Below are positions 49,098 through 63,000 of a DNA stretch of 64,000 nt, one piece after another (positions within the stretch are counted from its first letter, which is position 1; each line of letters opens with the position of its first letter). The notes beneath the pieces are model-generated. The model ran no database searches. It worked only from the letters and a program-made list of their open reading frames with translations, and had not been told where the DNA came from. A program made the position numbers and the translations under genes. The stretch comes from Chaetorhynchus papuensis (lineage: Eukaryota; Chordata; Aves; Passeriformes; Rhipiduridae), in contig VWYX01000121.1 in the NCBI GenBank assembly GCA_013396525.1, positions 528,881-592,880 of the forward strand, in the 5' to 3' direction.

Positions 49098-52000
49098 GAC
49101 CTTCACAAATTTCTAATCAATGAGTGCTTTATTCTCAGAAGGGCTTGCCAAACCCTCTCTTTCTCTCTTTCAAAACCACTATCACCGCTTTCTCTTCTAC
49201 ATTACAGTTTTCTGCAGAATGCCTTTGCAAACAACAAAGTAGATCTATTTTTCAGTACAGGTATACTGAAAAATAAAGGTAAGTTTCATTAAAACTGCAT
49301 TATGCCTTTGAAATAAACCCTATCTGGCTGAATAGAGAACAAACATCCTGTTCTGAGTTTACACCCGATTTCTGTTCTTATACTCAAGTCTGTATGGAGA
49401 GGACGCTTGTAGTCTTCATATAGATTGATCCCTTATGCATTTCACCTATGTTATTTTCATGGGACTATCCCATCAGAAAAAATTCTGTGAGGTCATCCCT
49501 TTCCATTCAAATTACCATTAGTTTTTCTAGATGTTTACAAAAGTCATTTCACTCAATGTAGAGGGAAAAAAAGAACACAAAACACAAAGAAAGCACACCC
49601 ATGTAACAGGTCTTCCACATCTCCTCAGGAAGTCCCTTGGCCCTGTCTAGCAGACCTGCCAAGTGCTACACTTTTGATATTCACTCCCTTGGCCCAGCTT
49701 CACATTCCCTCCTGCCCTCTCTTGCAACTCGCAGGAGTATTGTCATTTATCTTCTGCAGCTAAAGCCTGCATTGCCACTGGCATTTCACTGATCTATCAA
49801 TCAGAGGGATGTCACACTGGGAACCTGGGCCTGAGAAGCAGCTCTAGTACTGCAGAAGCCCAGAATCTGATGCTCCTCAGCTCACATGGTCTGAAGTATC
49901 TATATGGAAGACGTATGCATTCCAGTTGCAGGCTTGTACTGCAAGTCCTCCATCCCATCACCTGACCTAGCATAGAAAAGGGAGATCCACTTCATGGGGA
50001 AGCTGTCATGAGCCTCCGGAACTGAGTAACAAATGCTGGGCATTTTTTCTTCTTCATTGCTGTGCTAAAGCCGGGGTACACTGACACAGAACAAATCTCT
50101 TCAAGTGACAAAGGGACTGAGCAGACCCCCCCAGCTTTAACCGCAGTACTGAGATCACGTCACATCTGGAGCCAATTCAAAGTTTAGTCCTGGGTACCAT
50201 CTTAATGACATCAGCCAGGATGCAAAGGTACTTTACTCTGGTCCTGAAGGACAGAGAAGAAAAAAACCTGTTTAGAAGAGACTCCACCTAACTCTGCATG
50301 TCAGTTCAGAACAGACCTCACAGTGCTGAGCAGAAGGCACACATTGGAAATATATGGTAAGGTATAAATGCAAGACTAATAAACTGAAAGAAATCATGAT
50401 GCTTGTTAAAAAAAAACCTGTTCTATTTCTGAGATTCTTTTGGCACATAATTACGCAAAGTATACATAGTAAGACTAAATATTAAGCTTTTAAAAAGTAA
50501 TTTTTTTCACTACATATATACAGTCTTGTAATGTTTAACTAAATTATAGTAAAAAAATGTATCTAATCCAAGTTCACTATTAAGTTGATCCAATAAAACC
50601 AGCTTACTATCATACTTTGTAGTTTAAGGATAGATTTCTTTTGTTGGTGTTTGTGTCAAAATCTAATTTGAAGCTGAAGACTGAGACTTTTGAGACTTTT
50701 CCTCAAAGTTTGTCACCTAAGAAGCCTCCTCAACTTGAATGTCTCTATAACATCAGTTGCAAAAGTTTATATATATGAGTGACCTTTGCACATCAGAGAC
50801 AGGCTCAACCATGGATAGCTGAGAAGCTAACGTGGGCATAGCCCAGGAACACATGGAGTAAAGAGCACAAAAAACAAGGCAAGTATGAAGGGATCCTTCT
50901 TCCCTCGTGTCCATCAGCTGATGTAACAGATGTGGGCAACTGACAGGCCATGTACACTGCTCACATTCGGTCAGAGGGAAAGATTACCATTGTATTGCTA
51001 ACATTTCAGCTTCTGGAAGTTTCCAATGTAGTGTAATGATTTGATATTTCATATCTCAATTCATGAGGCTTTCCTCTCTGTCCACTTCGCTGTAAGCATC
51101 TAAGAGACTGCCTAGCCTGGGAACACAGTCTCCTTGTTTGTTGGTGGAATAAATCTTCTTCTGAGAACTCCCTTTTCATCTTTTTATTGACTACAGAGAC
51201 TCTTCATATAGACATCTCTCTGGGGAGCCTGAATTTGGAAGAGCTTGCTTAAGTGTTTTTTAATAGTGCCTTCAATCTCTGCAAATAAGCAGGCAAAAAG
51301 TATGTATTCCCTTGTACTTTAAAGAAAAACCTAATGAATTTCAAGGGAAAATATTTGCTTACACTGTGCAGGGAAAAAAATATGGGAATGATATCTGCAA
51401 GCTTCCTGTAAGATACAACATTGCTCTTCCAAGGCCTGTGGCAATGTACAAGATACATTTATTAGGAGCAGCCCAAAGTAAATAGATTTGCGTTTTTCAG
51501 AAGTATTTCAGTTGCTCAAGCTATCATTAAATCAGAGCAAACCCTATCAGACAATTGGAAGTCCAAGGTTTGGTTCCAACACTAATGAACTGACCCCAAT
51601 GGCAAAGAGTCTCTTGTCTCAAACCCAAAATGCTACAAGTTGTGATAGTCAGAAATCGAGAGGCACTTGTCCTGGCAGCTTGATCTAACCCATGTAGCAC
51701 TTCAGACTGAAGAATGATATAAAACACACTTTTATAATTGAAAAAAAATCTACTGATTTGTATTTTAAAGTGCAAAGAAAATTTTCCATCCTAAAAACCT
51801 AATATTGCTCTATTTTGCTCTGTTTAAAAAAAATTTTCAGCATCTATATTTTATACTCTTCAGAGTGAATAGCTTGACTCAAGACTTGAGTCTATATTTA
51901 TAAAGAGCGTGCTGGAGATGTTCAGGAGAAGGTGAGATGAGAAGCCATCACTCAGCCTGCTGCAGAAGACATGTTTTTGCCACAAAACTGTTTGATCATC

Positions 52001-52383
52001 CAGTAAGGTATAGATCAGATCAGTCCTGGTGTACCACTGACAGACCTTTGAAAATATGAATCGCTAAGGATTGACTTAGAATTCTAGACTCAACCCACAA
52101 ATGGATCTCCATGGCCCACTTTCACTTCGTTTGGTACCCAAACACCAGCAAGATCTGCCACTTTGGAAGGTCAGCATCCCTAGTGTGACTGTGAAATTCT
52201 GCTCCCAAACACAACAGAAAGAAGCACTGCCATGCTGAATATGCATTTCAACGCAGCCTATATCTAAGCATAACCTGAGTACTTTTAAAATTAACATTAT
52301 AATCTTAACCTTATGATATTATGAAGCACATATACTAAAATTGGAGCAATACTGAGAATATTAGCAGAATATTAGAATATTTT
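49098..52383. other. unique sequence without recognised gene
   Basis: No gene, RNA gene or transposon recognised in 3.3 kb. Small local echoes occur, such as GAGACTTTT repeated twice near 50685-50700. Confidence 0.5.
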
Positions 52384-52708
52384 CTACCTGAAAGGAAGTT
52401 GTAACCAGGTGGGGATTGGCCTCTTCTCCTAGGCAATCAGTGATATGATAAGAGGACATAGTCTCAAACTGGGCCAGGGGTGGTTCAGGTGGGACATCAG
52501 GAAGAATTTATTCAAAGAAAGGATTGTTAAACATTGGAATGGACTGTCCAGGGAGGTGGTGAAGTCGCCATCCCTGGAGGTGTTTAGGAAATGACTGGAG
52601 ATGTCACTTAGTGCCATGGCCTGGTTGACAAGGCGGTGATTGCCCAAGGTGGTTGGACCTGATGAACTTAGAGCTCGTTTCCAACCTAGTAATTCTGTGA
52701 TTCTGTGA
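52384..52708 (+). mobile_element. CR1 LINE 3' end, 'TAGTGCCATGG' type
   Basis: Plus-strand CR1 3' end of the same subfamily as 15715-16097. Segments in order are ACCTGAAAGGAAGTTGTAAC, CAAACTGGGCCAGGGGTGG, GTGGGACATCAGGAAGAATT, CTGTCCAGGGAGGTGGTGAA, CTTAGTGCCATGGCCTGGTT and the terminal repeat AATTCTGTGATTCTGTGA, which is intact. Confidence 0.95.
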
Positions 52709-54020
52709 AATTATTATACACCTAAAAGATAAGCTAAAACTATTCTCTTTTTGGATCAGAGTACAGGCTTCAAAGTTTCTCTGATTTCCTCATACAGTTA
52801 AATTCCAAAAGCTCCATTCTGAAAAAGATACTGACATAACCCAGTCAAAAGCACTGCATAGCACAGCCCACAGGTTTACTAAGGTCTGATTGCAATACCA
52901 GCCTCAGCCAAGGATGACAATGTTCCAATTCCTAGTGCTGTTTCATAAATAATAAATGGATTCCATGCCCACAGTGATAAAACTGATGACTCAAAGACTG
53001 AGTCAAATACACAGTACCTCTAAGGCTTTTAAGAAAAGGAAACTCTCCAGTCAAATCAGAAACAGATGGCAATGTGGGAGATGGGAAACTCTTCTGCGTC
53101 AACTCCTACTGGCTTTCAAACCAGCTGTCAAGTGACCTTCTGGTGAAACAGACTTAATCAGTTCAAATTCCCCCTTTCTTTACACATACAATGTCCCACA
53201 ACATTCCTTGGAAAAATGGAGCAAACCAAATGTTTGGATTTCAAGTAAGACTGTAAAACCCAAAACATTTGGTAATCTTTTGTAAAAGCTTCTTCCTTGA
53301 GTTTCTCTCACAGAACTTTATTTTCCCTGGGTTAGTCCCAATGTGTCAGATTCCAAATACTTTAATATATTAAAAACTTGATTTTCCTGAGTTTAAGTTA
53401 CAGTATTAGCAATATGTTTCTCAGCTCTATTTCATAGGAAAATTGCATTTGCTTTCAGCAATATGGTTTCACAAGTGAACATCAGTACTTTCAAGACTGA
53501 AGACTAGGAACTGTTGAAAAAATTTCTACCTAAACTAAGGTAACTAGGAATGCAAAACATTGAGAAAAGCTTGATTAAATGAATTTCCTTTCCACATTTT
53601 TTGTAGAAAACTGAAATATTAATCTTTGTATGGATTATTCACTGTCTAGTGGAAGTACCTGTGAGGTTTTAGTCTCCCAACTGTAACTGAAACTTAATGT
53701 ATGTTACAATCTGTCATGATTTATGGCTCTGGTCTTGAGAAAGAAACTCCATGATGTATCAGAATATTATCTCTTAATTGGGAACCCAGCCTATGGGAAA
53801 TAATGACAGCAGGAAATAATGGAAGCGGGATATACTGGAGCTACAATTCCGTGAGGTGTAGTACAGGATTTTTCAACACAAATTTTTCAGCATTCAATTC
53901 TAACTCTTCTAAAGGAAGATATCCTCTTGCTACCTTCACTGCTGCTGTAAGAGACTTAATTGCCTCAAACACTGCCAAGGCCACAGAAGGAACTTGCCAT
54001 AAAATAAGCCACCACAGTGG
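52709..54020. other. unique sequence
   Basis: No gene recognised. The 76-codon frame at 53803-54033 is asparagine- and serine-rich without a recognisable domain. Confidence 0.5.
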
Positions 54021-54081
54021 GAACTTGAGATAAAAAATAACTGGGACATAAACTTGAGACAAAAAAAAATCACTGGGACAT
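54021..54081. repeat. about 30-bp tandem duplication
   Basis: Two adjacent units, GAACTTGAGATAAAAAATAA plus CTGGGACAT and AAACTTGAGACAAAAAAAAA plus TCACTGGGACAT, are followed by the start of a third (GAACT). They differ mainly in the length of the A run. Confidence 0.85.
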
Positions 54082-57000
54082 GAACTCCTATTTGCTTTGA
54101 CTAAACTGTTTTGGTGCCACTGCAAGTTCAAGATGTTTATTTTCATCTGTTGTCGTCACAACACTTGAAGTCACCAAGAATACCCAGTTTGCATGATGAA
54201 GTTAAAATAAAACCAGATAATCTGTTCTTACTGTATCAAATCCCAGTCTGAAAGCTTCAAATCCCTCTATATAGTTACTTGTTTTGCTCGAATAGATGCT
54301 GACATCCCATACCTTGTAACTGACAATGACTTAAAATTTTTACCAGGTACATGATGTGAATGGGAAAATCCTGTTACTTTAACAGCAAATGGGACCTGTG
54401 CTGAAAAGCTTCTTGGGGCAGTAATATGAGATTTTAGTTCATTTCTTTGGTGAAATAAAATGTAAAATAAAGAGGGGGGGAAAGGGGAAATTGGGAAGAA
54501 TCCATTGTTAAATCCACAATTTTTAAAAAAATATAATAATATGAGGCAGTCACCAGAACTTTCAACTTTTCATTTGTATGGAAATTCTTGAAATCTTTTT
54601 CTAATATATGCAGAGAGAAAGTTTCTAGAAACATAGTAGCAAACATGACACTATATTCCCCATTTCCCCCTCCAGTTACTATAATTTAATATTCAATTTT
54701 AAAACAAACACAGGAAAGAAGTTCAAAGACCTTATAGTAAATTCCATCTATCTTTTTTTTTTTTTCTGGGTTTTTTAAAGTTGGGCCTATGCATACAGCT
54801 TTTACCATATACTTTTTTCTTACTTTTAAAATGTCATGCTGGTCAAATGCAGCAGAAATCGAAACCACATGAATTTGCCTCAGATGTAATTTTAATTCTG
54901 TCACATTGGAGCACTCAAAACTTCTGCAAGTATGAAATTATAAAACTGAATAACATAAATGTCATATGTGTTCACATCACTCCAGGAATGCCTACACTGG
55001 CATATCAAGACGTATCTATCCTCTAGAAATACCTGTATTGAAGTGTTAGAAAAGCAAATGCAGGTTAACAAGTAGTCAAGCACATGCATGATGCAGGACA
55101 CTGAGTTCCTTCAGATTGTTAGGTCATGCAGGAAAACAGAAGGTGAATCAGAAAAACTTTCCACAATGCCTCTATCATGTTTTTTCAGGAACATATCAAA
55201 AATTCTTTAAAATATACTTACTCACACCAAAGCATTTCTAGAGAAACCAAGTAGTTTAACAGAAAGGCAATGGGTTTTAGCTTGGCATGTTTGAAGGCAC
55301 ATTTTAAACCTACCTCCATTATTTACTATTTCTGCAGTACTGAACTGCATCACTTTCATCCACGTGCCCTTGAATGGGAGCTGGTTATCCCCATTTTTGC
55401 AAACCTCTAGCACAAAAGCTATGGATATCTTCTTCCCCATTCCAACAAAACTGAAACCCAGGAGACTTTGTCTAAATAGCATCTGGGAATCTGGCACTAA
55501 GAATTCTAACAAGATCACATTGGATGCTGGGGAAGAGCAGAACTCCGAGGTCTAACCACAGGGTCTCCCTTCTGTGAGTGCTACAGTGCAAGGCCTGAAT
55601 TTGAGTCTGCTCCAGCATGAAGCAGGATAACTGCTCTTGCATCAGCAGCTGTCTAGTATGAAGTTCCTGGGAAGAGTAAAGGACATCTTAATCCCCCTCT
55701 CAACACCAGGCGGGATAGCTTCACATGCACTCCCAGATTTCATATCACATTTAGGGTTTCATGACTCTGCCATTCAATGTAGCACATACAGCTCCCTGAA
55801 TCTCCCATCCAGAGCATGGCTGTATTTCCCTTTCTCTCCTGTTTCCTTGCTACTGCTCCGCACATGTCCACATTTAGGTGCACAGAGATACTGCAACATC
55901 AAGGCCACAGTGCAAATTAAAAAACAGAGTCATTGAGGAAAATAAGAACAAACCTAAACTCAGCTGATACTGAGAATTACCCTATATTTTCCAAACTATG
56001 CTAAAAAATTCTGATCCTAATTAGGTAAGCAATGAGAAAAACAACTGAAAACAACTGTGCTATCATATATTAAGAATTTAAGTGGAACACCAGAGACTAC
56101 CAATTTATTTTAGAACAGTTTTAACTACTCTAAATGCACTGCCACATCATAAAATAATTATTTTGTAAATCTGTAACATAAGCAATCTGTACAAGAGCTC
56201 AAAATAAAATCAAGTATGTTCATTAAAGACTCACATAAGAGGACTTTCGGCCTAACCAATCCTTCCCACTGCACCATTTTCTTAAACATTTTGAAAACCA
56301 GAGAAGCAGTACAGTCTACCTTACAGTAGGACTCCTTTGGCTCCTAGAAAAGCATGAAATAAAAAAAAAACAGTTTAATGTATGATTCTAGGATATTACC
56401 ATCACAATATTTACTGCTCTGACTGTAAACTCCAAGCAGTGATCTCTAACATGTCCTTGGTCCATACCATGAAAAAAAAAAACAAACCAACCGACATAGA
56501 TCATTTGAAGTCCTGGATTTGGAAGCTGTATTTTCCCATACAAGATAGCCTTTAGCACTCCAGGCACTGGTAGCACCAGTCTGTGAGCATCATGACGGAC
56601 TGTTCAGCCTACACTCGTGCAAATTTCAGCCACAGAAACTGAGCAAATGCAAACAAGCTGTATTCTCATCATCTCAACTACTTTGCCCATCTAAATGCTC
56701 ACAGAGTGCCTGGTCTACCTCTGTTTACTGACAATTATTTTCTCGTTGTCTGCCAATTCCAGATCTAAAAATGTAGCCACCATCCATTTTCTCAGCATTT
56801 ATGGAAGACCTCCTTTAACTAACAAGGATCCACTAATCTCTCATTCCCATCATACCAACCCTACTGAGAGCCATGAGAGAAGCTGGGAGCTTGCTCTTCT
56901 TGGAGTCATTCTCAGCACCTGCTGCAGTCCAAGTACACTGTCCCTTCCTGTTCCTTACCTCTGGCAGTGCTAGGCAAGAAATAATCTGTCACTTGTAAAA

Positions 57001-60000
57001 TGGATTAGAGAAAAGTATGTGTTTTATGTAAATTCAGGGAAAAATCTCCAGAACAAATTGCTTGAAGCGATTGGGAAAGCTGATGGAATTAGATTGCTGT
57101 AGAGACTTTCTTCTGTTCTACAACAGGGAAAACTTTGAGTGCCTGGGTTTGTACTAAATTGATAGCAATTACCTATCAAGTAGGTACCAAATTGCTAGTA
57201 ATAAAACCTTCTGCAGTCCAGCCAACTAGACAATAGGCATGGCAATTATATGGGCCATCCAGGCAAGCACAGGTGAACTTTGTTTTCAGAGAGACTCATT
57301 GTCTTTCCAATACAAGAAATAAGAAAACAGCTAAACCTGAGCAAAACAAAGGCTTCTTCTTCGGCTTTCTGAAGTTCTTCTTAACATAAAATATTGACAA
57401 ATTTAGGGCATGCAAGTTCCTCTAAACATTTCACTGTGTGTGTTGTATACTAGATGTCGCTTTCTACAGCGCTAGAAGTTATCTTATCATTCAGATTTTC
57501 ATGAGTGGCAGGAAATGTCACCATTGTGCCTGCAACTACATGCTGACTGTAGCCAGGCTAAGATCTCTGGGTTCCCATTGTTTGTTTTGGTCTGACCAGA
57601 GCTGACATTTTCAGTAAGGATAAACAAATATAACTCTTTTCTTATATAACTCTTATATAACTCTTCTCACACTTTGTTGATCGATAGTTTTCTCTTGCTG
57701 CTTTACAGCAGACCAGTTCTTCTCTTGGTGCCTCTCCGTCTCTCCCAGTACATTTCAGATGTCTCTAGCCAGTTATATCTCATTTTGTTCCTTTGGCATT
57801 TCTGATGTTATCTTCACTTGCTTATGTTATCCTTTTATAACCTCCTCTAAAATGAGACTCAGCCTGAATTGTGTGTTCCCTTCTGTATGTCAGGGCAGAG
57901 TTTTCATTGCCTGAGTTTTTCAATGAATCGCCATCTTTTTTGTCTCTTCATCTCTGTCCAACACAACTGGTTTTTTTACTCTTTTGTGTAGAGCTATTAA
58001 GATTTATTTGTGTTTTCTAGAAATTCTGACTCTGCCACCATGTTCTAACTGCTCCCCTTTTACTCCAACTTCCTCTGTAACACCTTTCTTTCATCTTCCT
58101 TGTTTTGCACTGGTATACTCAAAAAATATTTGGAACAAACTTGTTTTTTCCTTTGAGCTAAACTTATAATTATCTAAGTGTATTGGGCTTTTAAGGAGGC
58201 TTTTTCTTTCCTTTCCTTTTACTGAGCTCGTGACAAAACCTGGACTGTTCATCTGCTTTACAGGTAGGAAGGAATTTTTTTCGCCCCAGCTTGCATCTAA
58301 GTTCACACCACTGAGACAAACTGTGCTTCAAAAGCTATTATTCCAGCCATAGGTACTTAGCTATTTCTAAATGGTGAGTGTATTACTTACCATTGCTGGA
58401 CAAAATACCACACAGACTGTCAGCTCTTTAAGGGCTTACCTTGTTTCTTGATGTTTGTTGTGCAGGGGCTGTAAATGTGCACCCTGGTGGGGTGCTAAGG
58501 TCAGAGAATCCACATAAGGCATTTTTTATGAATCATGCAAGTCATACAGCCTTCTGCCTTCTGTTTGGAAGAAGTGCTCCCGAGAGGAGCCTGTGTCTGC
58601 TGGACAATACTGAGAACAGACAGAGAGACACTAATGGGGTCCAACAAAGACCAGCTCTGTACCATACCTTGAGCAATTAAGTGCAAACAGATGGTTCTGG
58701 ATTGTCATTACCTGGAAAGGATGTGCCACTCAGGAAACTCACACACTCAAAGGTTTCTTCAGACGTTGATCAGATACAGCACTGGGTGGTTCACTGCTGG
58801 ATTTACTCATCTGCTTATCCTTGCCTTGGAGAGGACACACAGCCTCAGTTGTGAGCTTCCCATGTCAAGCAGTGCTAACATCTTCTGAGTCTGCCTGTCC
58901 AACTCTGTCTCTGCTTAGCAACCTCCTTGTCCTCAGGAACAGCAGGAGCTGGCAGGACTGAGATAATGCCGCAGCTAGTAGAACTTAGTTTTACCAATAA
59001 AGTCTCTTCTTGTTTCCCAACTGTTCCTCTGTTCCTGTTCCTCTACCAAGCATTCATATTACCATTAATATCTGCTCTGGCACAGAAGCGCACACTTTAG
59101 TCCCAAGTTCTTTCTCCTGCAGATTGCTGAAGCTGATTTAAATGCTGCCAATGGCATAAATGGCACTCTAGCCCACATCAAAGATGCCTGTTATGCTGGA
59201 GCTTCTTTTGCATTCAAGAAGTCCTATATGGTTTTGATTCTGAAAGCATCTTCCTTCAATGTAAAATAATAATAATATCAATAACAATAATTACACCCTC
59301 CCCCTACATACAGAGACAGGATATCTTGCTTTTCCCAACAAATTTACTGTTTTGTGACACTTACTGATACATCGTGTCACCTCTGCTGTTTGAGATATAT
59401 TCCTCAGAGCCATCATAACTGGTGTTCCCTGTACACAATATTCCAGTGTCATTATGGGGCACACTCATAGAAATTGAAAGATGTTATGGCATGGTATGAG
59501 GAACAGTTAAAATGGGAATTTCCTCCTCCAGAAGGTCACACTTTTACACAAAGCCAGTAGAAGTACTCTTTACAGAAACTGCAGAAAACTAACGACAAAA
59601 TAAAACCATATGGATCAAGCTTTGAAGAGTAATCTTGAAAGGGATGGATTTTCAGAGAGGAAAGTAAGGTACATGTTATTTGGCAATCAGGTGTTTCAAT
59701 TATTAGTTACTATCACAAAATCTCAGTCAGTAGTTTCATACATTCAAGATTTTCCAGCTGCTTCTTTGCATGGTTTTATTTTTTTCCCCAGTTCATTTTA
59801 ATACATGCTAACAAAAAAAAATCCTGTATGAGTCAGGAAACATAAATTTCAATGGAAGTCTAAAAAAAATCATCCAAAAAAATCCCACAGAGTGAGAGAA
59901 CAAGGATTTTGAAACTACTGCAGCTATCTTCACTTCCATCTCCCTTTCCAGGAAAACTAGCAAAGTGTGAGGCTCTTAAATGCAAAATTATATTTGTCCT

Positions 60001-63000
60001 TATAGCTTTTTATTTGCAGATAAGATGAACACCTGCAATTTGTGATGGAGTTGTGAGTGAACATGTCAAACCTAAGCCTCAACAGTTGTTAAAACAGGTG
60101 ACTGATTTGCATCTGGGCAGCTTGTTCTAAAGAAACTAATTTTAAAACAGATACACTTCAGAGGTAACACGGCAAATGGCTTTACCCAGCTCTCTGTAAG
60201 AACATTATTTTAAAACTTTTCTAGCAGAGTATTAAATACAGTGGTTTTCCACTTTGAGCAAAAGCAAAAATTCATGCAAGTTATTGTTGAATAGCAGTGA
60301 GGAATTTTTGCACACATCAAAAGTTTCAAAGGACAAAAAAATTCCACCTTAGCAAATAGGTACATGCTAGATAGCCTACCTAAAGCAATCCAGCTCAGTG
60401 TAACTGTAATATGAAAATACAGAAAATGAACACCATGAAAAAGTAGAGGTGTGAAGTTCCACAATGACCTAGAAGTAGAGATGGGAGCACAAACAGGCAT
60501 CCTGGGCTTTTTCTCACAATGCAGTCTGTGGGGAAAAGCAGACAGCAACATCACTAAATTTTAAGTAATTCAAGACTTAGAATAAAAGCATCACAACATA
60601 AATGAGGCTTTGATTATAGAGTGACTTAAGAATCTTTTTAAATGTTATAAGTGGCTCAAGATATTTTTTCAGGTTAACACTGAGGCACATTCCACTGACT
60701 GGTGAAATAACCATAGTGCACAGTAATGTTTAATAACCTGTTTGAGAGCATTCATAGAATGCAAATTCAGTGCAAGATATTTTGCACTTGCATTTCAAGC
60801 AGTATCTATGCACAGTTGTCCAGTTTCATTTTTGCCTACCAGCCTCTGCAATGTTTAAAAGACCACCTGTAATCAGGGATTTGAAAGACAAAGTTTTGAA
60901 CATCAAGTAACTTGCCCTATGTTTGGCATCTATTTGATCCCACTGTATTTGCAAATGAAGAAAAGCACTCAGTGAAAAGCATATGCAAAAAGGAGCCTGA
61001 GTGCATAAAGCTGGAGTTAAATAGAACATAAGATTTGTCCACCCAAGACCTACTTCCCTGTTTTGAATACCTGCTCTGTGGAAAAGGTTCATTTCTCAAA
61101 CAGGAGGAGTCACAGCTGCCTAAAACTCCACCTCCAGAAGGAAACACTTGTGTAAAGGGGGCTGGGCAAGGCAGTCCTTGCAGGTCATCAGCTGCCGTGA
61201 GAAACCTGCACACTTTTTGTGTAATGGTTTTCTGGTCCCAGGCACTCCCCTGAGGTGGGTACATGTCTGTCACTCACCCCAGCCTCCTGAAGGGCCGTGA
61301 TGATGGCAGGTGGGCTGCTCCACTGATAAAAAAAGCACTAACAACATGCAGGTGTGGAGAAGACTGAAAACCAGCACAGTTTGTAGCCAGCTGGCAAAGG
61401 CGCTGTGTGACAGGTCACGAAGGGAGGTCTCAGTTATTTTGGGAAAGGCCAATGGCAGAAATATCGTGCTGAGGGGTACCCTGGCAGTGCTGGGGAACGA
61501 TGCTCCCTGAGAGAAGCAGTGTCTAAATGAGGGTACAAAGATAAATGTAACTGCTTTGCTGGTCCAAACTGGATGGACACAAGATCCACCACTAAAATGG
61601 ATAACTGCATGAAGGATGACTTGTGACATAATTGATTTGGAGAGCACTGCTACTGCATGGAGTTACTATGCCCTAAAATTTAGGAGGCATACAGAAGATG
61701 AGCCCTCAGTTGGTGATCCCCTTAGCTCCTTCTACAGGCGATGGACAGACACAGGCATCTCTAGAAAATGATTACTTTCATCCCAAAACTAGTAGGTGAA
61801 GTAAACTGCTTTCTAAGCATGCCCATTTCTCCACAATAGATGTAAGAAGCTCTGGGCAATTAGCTCAGAGGTAGATCTCTAAAGTGGGGTGAGATAAACT
61901 CCACACATAAATATTCACAAAAGCAATCCTGCCTATAATTACCAATAATCTATCATTACAAATCATAACTATTTTGCTTTTTTTTCCTAAAAAGAAATGT
62001 GGTGTATTTAAAGCCCAAAAGGCAACTAGATTTTGTTGCCAAAAGGCAACAGCATTTAAATCAGCAGGTCTTCCCCAAAACAGGTGTTTAATTCAGCCTC
62101 TGATGTTCACACATTTCTCTGATGCTGTGTTTACCACAAAACAAATGCAGAAAAAGAGGAAAACATTTATCTGTGTCATACAACGCCATCAGAAACCACT
62201 GACCTCACCCCTCCTCCCGAAAAATTCAAAAGCCAAAGGAAGAGTAACAAAAAGCTCCTACCATAGCTCCAGCAAAAAAACATTTTCTCATCATGTTGCT
62301 ATGGCCTTTTATAATTCCCCATAGTGACTGACACTGCTCTAGAGAGCTGTGCAGAGAAGCAAGAAGAACATATCTAGTCCTGCGTCACCTCAGGGCCAGT
62401 CCTCTGTTTTCTGTTTCAAGTAGCTATCAAATTGAGAGTACAGTGCACTTGAACTAATTTCCCCTTCCAAATACCAGGTAATAAAAGGAAACCTATCCTG
62501 CCTCATTTCCTACGTGCAGAAAATAAAAGAAAAAAATGAGCTGTACTCAGAACAGTCTTCACAAAAGGGGACAGTGGTGTCAAAGGCCTCAGTGCGCCTC
62601 CAAATACTTATTAGTGCTACAATATCAAAATACATAATTCACAGGCAAGTGAAAACAGAATTTTATTCTGTGATGTGGTAAGAGATCAGTCAGATACACA
62701 CCTTTTACTGACACTGCACTGAAAGGCAAAGCTTGATTGTAAAATCAGATGGGATAATTTCGGCAGTGCCATTAGGATGAATCTTATTCTCTCTGCCATA
62801 AATCAGTAGTGAATAGCAGACTGTTATACTGGAAAGGTGGTTCAGAAAAGCAGCTGTGGTGTTCACTTCTTTACTACCATAAACGAAAGCAACATGACAA
62901 ATATACAGCTTAGTAGAATTGATTAGTTAAATTGTAGTATGTGGTGCTGACTTCTCAGTCAACATTAAACCACTACTTCTGAAAATAAGATTAAAGTCTC

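Noticed and set aside
57449..57460. ACTAGATGTCGC, another CTCF-like word.
   Set aside because: A T replaces a strongly constrained G in the core, so the match is too weak to list.
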